This document shows, piece by piece, positions 1-7,204 of a DNA stretch of 19,666 nt. The notes under the pieces were generated by a model that made no database searches, was not told where the DNA came from, and was given only the letters and a program-made list of their open reading frames with translations. Within the stretch, counting starts at the first letter, position 1; each line of letters opens with the position of its first letter. A program made the translations under genes and the position numbers. The stretch covers positions 230,003 to 249,668 of the forward strand of contig MU646988.1 in NCBI GenBank assembly GCA_026770585.1, in the 5' to 3' direction. This stretch comes from Baffinella frigidus (taxonomy: Eukaryota; Cryptophyceae; Cryptomonadales; Baffinellaceae).

Positions 1-198
1 CGCAGAACTCGGCTTATTTCGCCATAGAGTTGAGCATTGTTTGTGTAGGTTTTGGTTTGAACAGTTTGTATTTGCTATTGAGGCACACAATTTTGCCTGG
101 GCAGCACTCTCGTCTCCTCCGCGGGGAGTCAGGAGGGCACCCATTTTTGTACATCGCTTGAGCGCCACGTCGGACCACTCAGAGAGATTGACTCGCCT

Positions 199-242
199 GC
201 CAAATTGGTAGCTATGCCAAACGGCATAGCCCTCAATTTGGC
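199..242. repeat. Inverted repeat (20-base arms, 4-base loop)
   Basis: Arms 199-218 and 223-242 are complementary except for three positions. The core GCTATGCC-AAAC-GGCATAGC is perfect. It may be a transcription-end hairpin or a remnant foldback element. Confidence 0.7.
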
Positions 243-270
243 GGTGCCGAGAGCTATGAATCCTTACTTG

Positions 271-304
271 AAAGCGATTCTCGACTTTTACCGAAAATCG
301 CTTT
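271..304. repeat. Inverted repeat AAAGCGATT / AATCGCTTT
   Basis: Nine-base perfect arms at 271-279 and 296-304 with a 16-base spacer, directly following the previous foldback. Confidence 0.55.
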
Positions 305-382
305 TGACACTGGAGCCATTATAGCTCTTGTCTCTGAGGCGGGCCCGTTTCTTAAGGCTTATAGACTTTTTTGTCACTCAAC

Positions 383-409
383 TCAAGGCTCAAGGGCCTG
401 TTTTAGGAC
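383..409 (-). CDS. Exon 6: short terminal exon (8 codons and stop)
   Basis: After the CTT-rich tract the sequence GATGCAG|GTCCTA offers an acceptor in phase 0, giving VLKQALEP and a TGA stop at 383-385. Joined to exon 5 this makes EAFKEVLKQALEP, a plausible end for a kinase C-lobe helix. A nearer acceptor, TTATTAG at 421-423, would add five codons before a stop. This is a prediction without transcript support. Confidence 0.45.
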   Translation of the reverse strand, partial: VLKQALEP

Positions 410-3400
410 CTGCATCGAGACTAATAAAGAAGAAGAAAAAGAAGAAGAAGAAGATGGGGAGAGGGAGAGCGGGAGGAAGCGAACACACCTCCTTGAAAGC
501 TTCCAGCATCGCTTTCGCATCCGGGAAACGCTGTGCGGGATCTTTCTGCAGAGCCTTCTGAACAAACGCGTTCAGAGAAACGCCGCCCGCCGACAGCTCG
601 GGCGCGGGATCAACTCGGATCTTCTGCATCACTCTCAGCTGCCACATCGGATCGTCCCGCCTGGCATGGAACGGACGCAGCCCGACCAGCACTTCGAACA
701 GCACCACCCCTGCCGCCCACACGTCCACGCGCATGTCGAGCCGCTCCCCTTGCACGGCCTCCGGGCTGAAGTAGTCGAGCGATCCGACGAAGATGCCCGC
801 GAGGGTGAGGGTGTTGTCGTCTTGCTCCCGCTTGGAGAGCCCGAGGTCGACTAGCACAACCTGGTTTAGGGTTTAGGGTTTAGGGTTTAGGGTTTAGGGT
901 TTAGGGTTTAGGGTTTAGGGTTTAGGGTTTAAGGTTTAGGATTTAGGGTGCAAGGTTTGGGGTTAAGGGTTTAGGATTCACCTTGTCGCTCTGTTTCGCA
1001 CGTGCCTCGCTGCGAATCATGATGTTCCCGGGTTTGATCTGCAGATTCAGGGATTCGAGTTCAGAGAGCGGAGGGTGGGAAGAGTGAAGGTTAGGAAAAA
1101 GGGTTTAAGGTTTGGGGTTCAGGGTTTAGGGATTAGGGTTTAGGGGTTTAGGGGTTTAGGGTTTACGTCGCGGTGCGCGATCTTGTGTGAATGCAGCCCG
1201 CTCAAGCCGTTGAGGAGCCCGGTCATCACCCACTTCGCCTCGTCATCCCCCAGCCTTTCCACCACATTGAGCCGCTGCCGCAAGTCCTGCCCGTCGATGA
1301 ACTCCATCACAAGCACCTCCGTCCCCCCCTGCAGCGAGTGGTCCTTGAACGCCACAACGTTCGGGTGCGACTTCAAAGCCCTCGTCGCAAACTCCAAGTT
1401 GGCCCCCTCCCGCCCCGATCGGGCGCTGTCCTCTGAAGCATCCCCCCCCACTTTGATCGCAACCTGCTCACGCGTCGCCTCCACCCGCGCCAGCCACACA
1501 GAACCCTGCCCCCCCACACCCAGCCGCTTCTCGAGCACGTACCCTTGCACAACCGGAATGCCGCTGCTCGAGCCCGATGCACGAGGAAGCGTGATCGCGT
1601 GGCTCCATGCACTCGAAGCCATAGACATCCCCGCATCCGGCGCATCGTTCGAGCCCTTCCTGCCAGCCTGTACCGCCCCGTCCTTGTCCGCCAGATCCGC
1701 ACCTCCTCCTCCTCCTCCAAGCCCGGAGGCCGATTCGCTTTCGCCCCCAACCACCATCCTGCTCTCTGGGCCCTGCTCCGCCGGCTCCTTCGGGATGGCG
1801 GCCATGCTCAGGTTCACCCTGGGCTGTTTCGAGGCGCGGGGTGAGGAGGGCGCTCCGCCCTCCTGCGACCGCTCGCGCTTCCCCTCGCCGGCCCCGATTG
1901 TGTCCTCCCTCTGAGAAATTGGCACCAGCATGTCCGTGAGATGCTCGCGCGGCAGCCTGGTTTAGGGTTTAGGGTTCAGGATTCAGGGTTTAGGGTTGAG
2001 GATTTAGGGTTTGAGGTTCAGAGTTTGGGGTTTAGGGTTTAGGGTTTGAAGTTTATGGTTTAGGGTTTAGGGTTTAGGGTTGAGGGTGTTTGGTTTATGG
2101 TTTATGGTTTAGGGTTTAGGGTGGGGATGAGAACCTCGCCAGGCACCGCAGGCCTGCTGCGATGACGCGCATGTTCTCCCGCCCGGGGCGGTCCTGCTGT
2201 GACGCGCTGCACACTTGGCCTCCGCTGGAGACAAAGAGCCGGAAGCCTGCCAGAGCCTGCTCGCGCCCGCCAGCCTCTCCGCGTCGTTTCCACATGCGAA
2301 GAAACCCGAAGAGGAGAGCTGCGGTGAGCTTGCTCATGTGCAGGAACGCGCAGTAGCTCTTTGTTTGAACTCCCTCTCCGCGCATGATTATGTCCATTCC
2401 GTCCCGCAGAAACTTGCTTGCTCGCTCTAAGAATCCCTGCGGGGCTGCCGAAACCTCATCCCAGCTTCGCACCACTGCCTCGTCCCATCGCCCGGCCGAG
2501 TGAGGGTCGCAGCGCCGCACCATCAGGTCGACCACAAAGATGTGTGGAGCGCACGTCCGAAAAGAAAAGCTGGGACCGTCCAGGAACGCGTGGAAAAATC
2601 TCGCGTTAGAGACGATCTGATCGAAGCAGGCGAGGATCTCGTCTACGAAAAAGTACCAGCCCTCGGCATGGTTAGTCGCGTCACGCCACTCTTGCTCACA
2701 TCCCGGATCAGGGAACGTTGCACCCTCCATGAACTTGACGAGAAGAAGCATGTAGGCCGGACAGAGCTTCACCTCCGTGGTCCGGAATGCAATCGCAAGC
2801 TGCTGCATCTGCCCCGCCAAGTCTGAGAGATCGCCCTCGTTCCGCACCGCCACAACGCTGCCCTCGCAGTCAGATTCGTCCTCAGAACTGAAGAAAGAGT
2901 CCTCCATCGTGTCCGCCCCAGATGCCGCAGAACCGCCATCGTCCCCTCCCGACATGCTCTTTGGCGACATGTGATCGGCCGCGACTTTCTCGCAGATCGC
3001 CAGCAGTTTGGTTTTGTGGACCGCCTCCAACCAATCCAAATGCCCCTCTCGAACATCCGTGAGATCCTCCACACTTTGCACCCCAAGCTTGTCCCGCAAG
3101 CGCTCCGCGATCTCGTACCGACCATGGTCGTGCAAGAACTTGCACAGCTCCCGCCACCTGGCCTCTTTGGTCCCGGCATCCTCCAGAGAGAACACCTCCC
3201 CCTGGCTGCCCCCCCCCGCTGACTGCGCCGAGGAGGTGGTCGCATCAGGCAGCGGCGCCTTTACTCGGAGGAAGAACTGCCTCGGGTCAAACCGCGGCGA
3301 AAACAGCTGGTACGGCGTCGACGACAGCCTAGCTGCATTGAAGCTCTTGAAGAGTGACAGGCCGCTTCCAAGCCCGAAGAAAAGCGTCGTCGAGAACTCC

Positions 3401-6152
3401 ACGGCTTCACTGTCCCCCACAGGGTCCGCCCCGTGCCCAATCACACACTCGATCCCCTGCAACGCGTCGATCCCCTCTGAAAGCATGCGCGCCAGCTCCC
3501 CCGACTTGCATGCGTTGACAACCACCAGCCGAATCCGCCGCGCCCCACGCCCCTCGTTCAACCCCAGAATCACCTTGACCAGATCCTTGTTGGTGAGGAA
3601 GCCCCCGACGTACAGCCCTGCCGCATCACCATGGCACGCAAAGAGCACAACCGTCGGCGTGCACTCCATCAGCTTCATCGTGGCCTTGGAGGGGGTCGCG
3701 AGGAAGTCGTGCTCGAAGCTCACCAACCCCTCCCACGCCTCCCTCCCGCGCGACACGTGAAACTGCACCCGCATCCTTTCAAACTCCTTCGCGAGCTTCA
3801 ACTTTTTTCGCTCCTCGACATTCGCCCCGACAAACAGCACCGTGAACGGTGACGGAGGCGGGTCAGGGCACTCCTGACCGAACGAAACCGTTCTTGAAAC
3901 CGGTGCTGCAGAAGCCGCAGCCTCAGCAGAGAGCGACGCCCCCCCCTCGTCCATCGTCTCCTCAGCCTCGCCAGATCCCGCCGCACCAAAGGCAGCCTGC
4001 ACGCCAGACTGCGACTCCACCACCACGTCCCTGTACTGTGCCATGAGCTCCCCCAGCATGAACTCCTCGGCACCCTCCTCCATGGCAGACGCTTCCCCGC
4101 GCTTCCGGTCCTTCTTACCGCGCGACGGCCACGCAACGGCCTGCTCCGCCAGCGCGAGCACTTTTGCCAAGCCCGCGTCTTTCTGAGCATCTCGCTTCCA
4201 GCTCCATCCGGTGCATGCTCGCGGTGCCTTGCACTTGCCCGGCTTCCCTCCCCGACACTGCGCGAACCTCTGGAAGTTGTTCTGCCCGCACGTATCGCAG
4301 ATCCACTGCTTGCCGGGGAACACCTTGAGCGTGCTTCCTCCGCTCGGCTCGATGAAGGTGCTGAAAAACGGGTTGTCGCGCTGATAGCCGCTCCCCGCCG
4401 CAGCCAGATGCCGCGCGTTGACGGCGTCCACGACCGTCAGATCCCCCGAGACGATATCCTCCACTTTCGCGGCTCCCGCGTGGTGATGCACGTGCAAAAC
4501 GGCGTACTCCTTCAGCGGGTCGTTCCGCGCGGCAGGGTTCTCCGTGTCCTTGATCCAGATCTCCTGCGAGACCGTGCAGCCGCTCGCCGAGCCCAGGAAC
4601 AGAAACACTTTCCGCAGTACCACCGTGGCGGCACCCTTCCTAACTCGCGCGACCAGGCCCTCGAACTCCCCCTCAGTCGCAAACGTCCGCGTCGCCACCG
4701 CTTTGCCCCTCCCCCCCGCCGCGCCGCGTGCGGAGGCCTGCTGGATGTCGCGCAGAATCTGCAGCGTCTGCTCCGCGCCGTACGCGCTGTGGACACGCAC
4801 GCCGGCGGGGTCGACGCGCGCAGCGTTCACCGCAACGACCTCGTATTCGAGACTGCGCTTGGCTACCCCCCTGTCGCCCCCTACGCCCCGCATCGCCTTT
4901 TCGCTCCCGACCCAGCTCTCCGTTTCGACGACGAAGTTGTCGTCGGGCGGTGCGCCCTCGCCCAGCTTTATGATCTTCCTCACCTGGGGTTTGGGGTTTA
5001 GGGTTTAGGGTTTAGGGTTTAGGGTTTGTGGTTTAGGGTTTAGGGTTTAGGGTTTATCACCCACCAACCTGAGACGGGGGCAAGCACCGTTTATTCATCA
5101 CATAGCTCAGGTTCAGAGCACCGGGTCATCCACTACAGGTCAGCTGTCGATGGCCCCTTCATCCCATCAGAGACGCACACCTGGTGCGGTAATGCCGTAA
5201 CTGGTAGCAGCAACGTAGCAGGAATACCGCAAGAGCCTAGCGGCCCGTTTGGACCGCTACCTCTGAGTTTGGGCCGCTAACTCCGGATCGAGTATGTGCA
5301 GGTTGCAAATCGCACCTGCTCGTAGTTCTTCTCAGCGACACGCTTGTCCTCGAGCGTCGGAATGCTCTCCGCCTTCTCCCACAACCAGGTGCACTTCCTC
5401 GCAAACGATCCATCGCCCGCCCTCCACACGTCTCGCCACCCGGACTCCAGCAGCGGCGCACAAGGCACCAGCGCCATCTTGCACCTGCCCTGCTCCTGCT
5501 CGAACCCTGCTCCCTCCTCCGCGCCCCGCAACGCGTGCCGCACGTTGGCAGACGTCACACGCTTCACGCGCTCCTGCAGCGTGCCCCCCCCGCGCTGCCC
5601 CCAGGTGAGCGGCGTGTGCACGTGGAGCACCACCCGCCTGTCATCCCCCGCGCTCGCGTCCTTGAAGACGTACATGCGCTCCAGTAGCCGACTGTCCCCC
5701 TCCAGGTTCAGCCCGCCCACATCGGAATACGGAAAGTCGATCACGACGGTCGGTGCGACCTCCCCAATCTGCGCGCTCTTGCAGAACCCTTTCCAGCTGT
5801 AGAAATTGAGCTGCCGCTTCGGAGCTTCCTCCTTCCCCTCGGCAGCGATCCACGTCTCAACCTTCCCCGCGCCCCCCGCCTTGAACATGAGAGGCAGTAC
5901 AGCCTCCACCTCATTGCTCGCCTCCCCCTCCAGGATCCGAAAGTCGGGAACAGCTCTTCCAACTTCAGACTCCCTCGACCCGCCCTCAGCGTTATGCACC
6001 TGTGCGTCGTCATCGCCACCCGTCCACTCGTTGCGCCGCGACGGCGGCACGTCCTCTCCCGACTCCGACGCGTCTGTCTGTTCCACCTGGTACCGCTTCC
6101 CTTGCTCCGATACCACCGTGCTCTTCCGCTGCTTCCCCTTCGTTCTGCCCAT
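383..6152 (-). CDS. CHAT-type protease / protein kinase fusion, six exons
   Basis: Exons at 5316-6152, 2135-4983, 1167-1956, 982-1038, 489-860 and 383-409 join in compatible phases (0, 2, 0, 0, 0) to give about 1,643 residues. The order is: repeated N-terminal domain (VLHVH at residues 174-179 and 441-446), Cys-rich ribbon (Cys 508, 511, 522, 530, 536), caspase/CHAT-like core (His730 in FACHGD, Cys771 in VVNACKSG), SAM-like helical segment (about 885-947), acidic and low-complexity linkers, then a full kinase domain (about 1367-1635). In known families, CHAT domains are cysteine proteases with a His-Cys dyad, and Hanks-type kinases phosphorylate Ser/Thr. No signal peptide or membrane segment is visible, so a cytosolic protein is likely. 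The joining of protease and kinase is inferred from splice phases, not from a transcript. The start Met at 6152 is the first in-frame ATG. An alternative is that an upstream exon joins at the CAG near 6249. The function (stress or immune signalling) is inference. Confidence 0.72.
424..456. repeat. GAA/CTT microsatellite, intron polypyrimidine tract
   Basis: A run of GAA units on the plus strand reads as CTT in the sense of the kinase gene, just upstream of candidate acceptors TTATTAG and GATGCAG. A similar sense-strand CTT run ends the window inside CFAP46. Confidence 0.7.
489..860 (-). CDS. Exon 5: kinase activation segment and C-lobe
   Basis: It begins after ACCAG at the edge of the telomere-like array with VVLVDLGLSK. 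This is the DFG motif with Leu for Phe, keeping the metal-binding Asp. It continues with SLDYFSPEA (APE motif as SPE), DVWAAGVVLFE (subdomain IX) and the PAQRFPDA segment (subdomain XI Arg). I end it at AAGGAG|GTGTGT, phase 0, because downstream the frame enters a CTT-rich tract that would encode a run of Phe and looks like an intron polypyrimidine tract. Read through, the frame would end at a TGA at 390-392. Confidence 0.75.
861..981 (-). repeat. Intron 4 of the CHAT-kinase gene, almost wholly TTTAGGG repeats
   Basis: This 121-base intron begins GTGAATCC and ends AAACCAG on the sense strand. Between them lie consecutive CCCTAAA units, the first few degenerate and the last eight or so near perfect. 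The acceptor AG is a one-step variant of the repeat (CCAG for CCCT). No separate branch-point or polypyrimidine region is evident. Confidence 0.85.
982..1038 (-). CDS. Exon 4: kinase catalytic loop microexon (19 codons)
   Basis: This 57-base exon lies between two short introns (128 and 121 bases) of telomere-like repeats. It starts after CTGCAG and encodes IKPGNIMI, which together with HRD from exon 3 gives the canonical HRDIKPGN catalytic loop. It ends GACAAG|GTGAAT in phase 0. Without splicing, the upstream frame runs into repeat sequence, so the match to the kinase motif across both junctions is strong evidence for the boundaries. Confidence 0.85.
1039..1166 (-). repeat. Intron 3 of the CHAT-kinase gene with telomere-like 5' half
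   Basis: 128 bases. On the sense strand the donor GTAAACCC runs straight into CCCTAAA/CCCCTAAA units (1101-1166). The 3' part is a pyrimidine-rich unique stretch ending CTGCAG. Confidence 0.85.
1167..1956 (-). CDS. Exon 3: linker and N-lobe of the protein kinase
   Basis: The acceptor CCAG|G at the end of a CCCTAAA-type array completes an AGG Arg codon with exon 2 (AG|G), then 263 codons follow in frame. A Ser/Gly/Glu-rich linker precedes the kinase N-lobe: glycine loop LGVGGQGSVW (residues ~1374-1383), VAIK with the ATP-binding Lys (~1397), hinge VLVMEFIDGQDL, and AHRD at the end. The exon stops exactly after the HRD Asp codon, at GAC|GTAAACCC, where the donor is the start of another telomere-like array. 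Confidence 0.85.
1957..2134 (-). repeat. Intron 2 of the CHAT-kinase gene, degenerate telomere-like array
   Basis: 178 bases, starting GTTCTCATCCCCACCC and continuing as CCCTAAA variants (CCATAAA, CCTCAA, CCCCAAA) up to the acceptor AACCAG. Degeneracy is greater than in intron 4, which may mean it is older. Confidence 0.85.
2135..4983 (-). CDS. Exon 2: zinc-ribbon-like motif, CHAT/caspase-like protease, SAM-like segment
   Basis: The 2.85-kb open exon (949 codons plus 2 bases) begins right after a CAG acceptor at the edge of a telomere-like array. WICDTCG followed by three more Cys forms a likely zinc site (codons 228-257 of the exon). The segment FTVLFVGANVEERKKLKLAK starts the protease core. 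His is encoded at 3631-3633 (FACHGD) and Cys at 3508-3510 (VVNACKSGELA), followed by VIGHGADPVGDSEAVEF, the usual third block of CHAT domains. Codons ~606-668 (YEIAERLRDKLGVQSVEDL and on) resemble a SAM domain. The rest is helical and unassigned. The donor is GCGAG|GTTCTC, phase 2. If not spliced, translation would stop six codons on, at a TAA inside the telomere-like repeat. Confidence 0.85.
4984..5315 (-). repeat. Intron 1 of the CHAT-kinase gene; telomere-like array at its 3' end
   Basis: 332 bases. About 70 bases next to the acceptor (4985-5056) are TTTAGGG repeats. The remainder (5057-5315) is unique DNA with a foldback (TAGCGGCCC / GGGCCGCTA, about 5238-5279). Both exon flanks read CAGGTG, so the junction sequence is duplicated at the two ends. 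Confidence 0.8.
5316..6152 (-). CDS. Exon 1 of the CHAT-kinase gene (N-terminal region)
   Basis: The 279 codons start at the first in-frame ATG, followed by a basic GRTKGKQRK stretch. The frame stays open upstream to a TGA at 6309-6311, without another ATG, so an earlier exon joining at a CAG near 6249 is possible. The donor is GAGCAG|GTGCG, phase 0. The first ~100 residues are charged and low in complexity. Residues ~118-279 look folded and hold the VVLHVHTPLTW segment that resembles a second copy in exon 2. I do not recognise the domain. Confidence 0.7.
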
Positions 6153-6291
6153 GGGCCGCGAGGTCTGCGAGGGTCGTCCACTCCCCGAGCCGCCGGGCCC
6201 GCGCGCCACCGTGCTTGACCCTCCTCCTTTGCTGGTGGTGTCATCACCTGCCGGGAACGTTCGCAACTCAGGAGGCGTTGATATGTGCAAC

Positions 6292-6314
6292 AGCTGATCT
6301 TTCAAAGATCAGCT
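6292..6314. repeat. Near-perfect palindrome, 11-base arms
   Basis: AGCTGATCTTT and AAAGATCAGCT are separated by one base. It lies about 140 bases upstream of the proposed CHAT-kinase start codon and could be a regulatory or foldback sequence. Confidence 0.6.
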
Positions 6315-6319
6315 ACACG

Positions 6320-6363
6320 TTTGTACAGAGTTGATGAATCGTTTGTACAGAGTTGATGAATCC
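6320..6363. repeat. Two tandem 22-base repeats
   Basis: The unit GTTTGTACAGAGTTGATGAA plus TC occurs twice back to back, exactly repeated. Confidence 0.8.
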
Positions 6364-6376
6364 TGGAATCTGTTCG

Positions 6377-6512
6377 ACGTGAGGGGTCTTGCCATACCTG
6401 TGGCTATAGCTATGGCAAGAGCTGGTTGCGTGGCTATGGTAGCTATAGCCCGGGTAGCTATCGTAGCTATAGCACGCCTCACGTTCCTTTGCGGGATTCC
6501 CAAAGGAATCCC
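6377..6512. repeat. Nested foldback cluster with GTAGCTATAG units
   Basis: Outer arms ACGTGAGG (6377-6384) and CCTCACGT (6477-6484) enclose a hairpin with perfect 10-base arms (TCTTGCCATA 6387-6396, TATGGCAAGA 6411-6420) and repeated GGCTAT/GTAGCTATAG palindromic units. An adjacent hairpin GGGATTCC-CAAA-GGAATCCC is at 6493-6512. Confidence 0.65.
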
Positions 6513-6705
6513 ACCTCGATAGTCAACTGTAAATACCTCGATAGTCAGCGTTAAACGCAAATTCTGTGGCCAACCTCTCCACCCGGCAGCAGTCTATCCT
6601 GAGGACCTGCACCAAGTTGACATCCCTCTGAGATTCAAGAGATTCTCCCCGAGCAATTTCTCCGAAATTAGGTGCTTCACCCCCAATACCAACGCAGCCG
6701 CCGAT

Positions 6706-6839
6706 TAGAGCGGTTTTTACATCCGTTGGCCACGCGAAAACGATGAAGCAATGGAAAAAAATGACAAAGCTGATACAAAATCGTCGAATGTTGGTGAGGT
6801 TTTATTGTTTTCGGGGCCAACATTTCCACAACCGCTCAA
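6706..6839. mobile_element. MITE, TA-GAGCGG family A, copy 1
   Basis: The ends read TAGAGCGG...ACATCCGTTGGCCAC and GGGGCCAACAT...CCGCTC in inverted orientation. A second copy with clearer ends is at 9359-9490. About 134 bases, no coding capacity, so a non-autonomous DNA transposon is likely. The terminal TA suggests TA target-site duplication as in Tc1/mariner-like elements, but this is inference. Confidence 0.75.
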
Positions 6840-6907
6840 TCTCAACTGGGGCCCAACCAACAAGGCCCTGCTACTACTACGCATCGCCCGGAATGGGGGC
6901 TGTCACG

Positions 6908-7204
6908 GTTTAGGGTTTAGGGTTTAGGGTTTAGGGTTAAGGGTTTCGGATTTAGGGTTTAGGGTTTAGGGTTTAGGGTTTAGGGTTTAGGGTTTGAGGT
7001 TTAGCGTTTAGGTTCAGGGTTCAGGGCTTAGGGTTTGGAGTTCAGGGGTGAGGGGCAAGGGTTCAGTTGTGGGATTCTCAGGTGAGATGATCGCACCATA
7101 ATCGCACCATCAGAGTTCAGGGTTTAGAGGGTTTAGTATTGAGAGGGTTCAGGGTGCAGGGTTTAGGGTATAGGGTTTAGGGTTTGGGGTTTGGGGTTTA
7201 GGGC
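6908..7204. repeat. Interstitial TTTAGGG array
   Basis: Good TTTAGGG units at 6908-6995, then degenerate variants, interrupted at ~7068-7110 by a unique stretch with GATCGCACCAT. A similar stretch (ATGATTGCACCA) also follows the small array near 10250. The array abuts the end of the bromodomain coding sequence. Confidence 0.85.

Larger units (their letters stand above)
1..382. other. Non-coding 3' flank of the CHAT-kinase gene
   Basis: No convincing coding sequence. It holds two foldback sequences (listed separately) and is otherwise featureless. No recognised polyadenylation signal was found downstream of the kinase stop. Confidence 0.4.
6153..7197. other. Intergenic DNA between the bromodomain and CHAT-kinase genes
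   Basis: Upstream of the CHAT-kinase start on the minus strand. It holds palindromes and short tandem repeats, a MITE (6706-6839) and a telomere-like array (6908-7204). On the minus strand roughly 6535-6690 is open in one frame (includes VLRIDCCRVERLATEF) after a possible acceptor, but nothing recognisable. No promoter motif was recognised. Confidence 0.45.

Noticed and set aside
383-457. Poly-Phe C-terminal tail of the kinase
   Set aside because: The CTT tract looks like an intron polypyrimidine tract with a phase-0 donor before it and acceptors after it; splicing is more plausible, though not proven.
861-981. A real chromosome end (telomere) in the window
   Set aside because: Arrays are short, degenerate, internal and bounded by matching exon phases, so they are interstitial.
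1183-1914. Long plus-strand open frame opposite kinase exon 3
   Set aside because: Antisense shadow of a GC-rich exon; it is Pro/Ser-rich without recognisable motifs, while the minus strand gives clear kinase motifs.
3008-3760. 250-codon plus-strand open frame over the protease exon
   Set aside because: Antisense shadow of exon 2, which encodes the His/Cys dyad on the minus strand.
4408-5001. 197-codon plus-strand open frame
   Set aside because: Opposite the exon 2 start; Arg/Pro-rich composition typical of a shadow frame in GC-rich DNA.
6908-7204. Centromere or subtelomere satellite
   Set aside because: No long uniform satellite; variant TTTAGGG units only and genes close on both sides.
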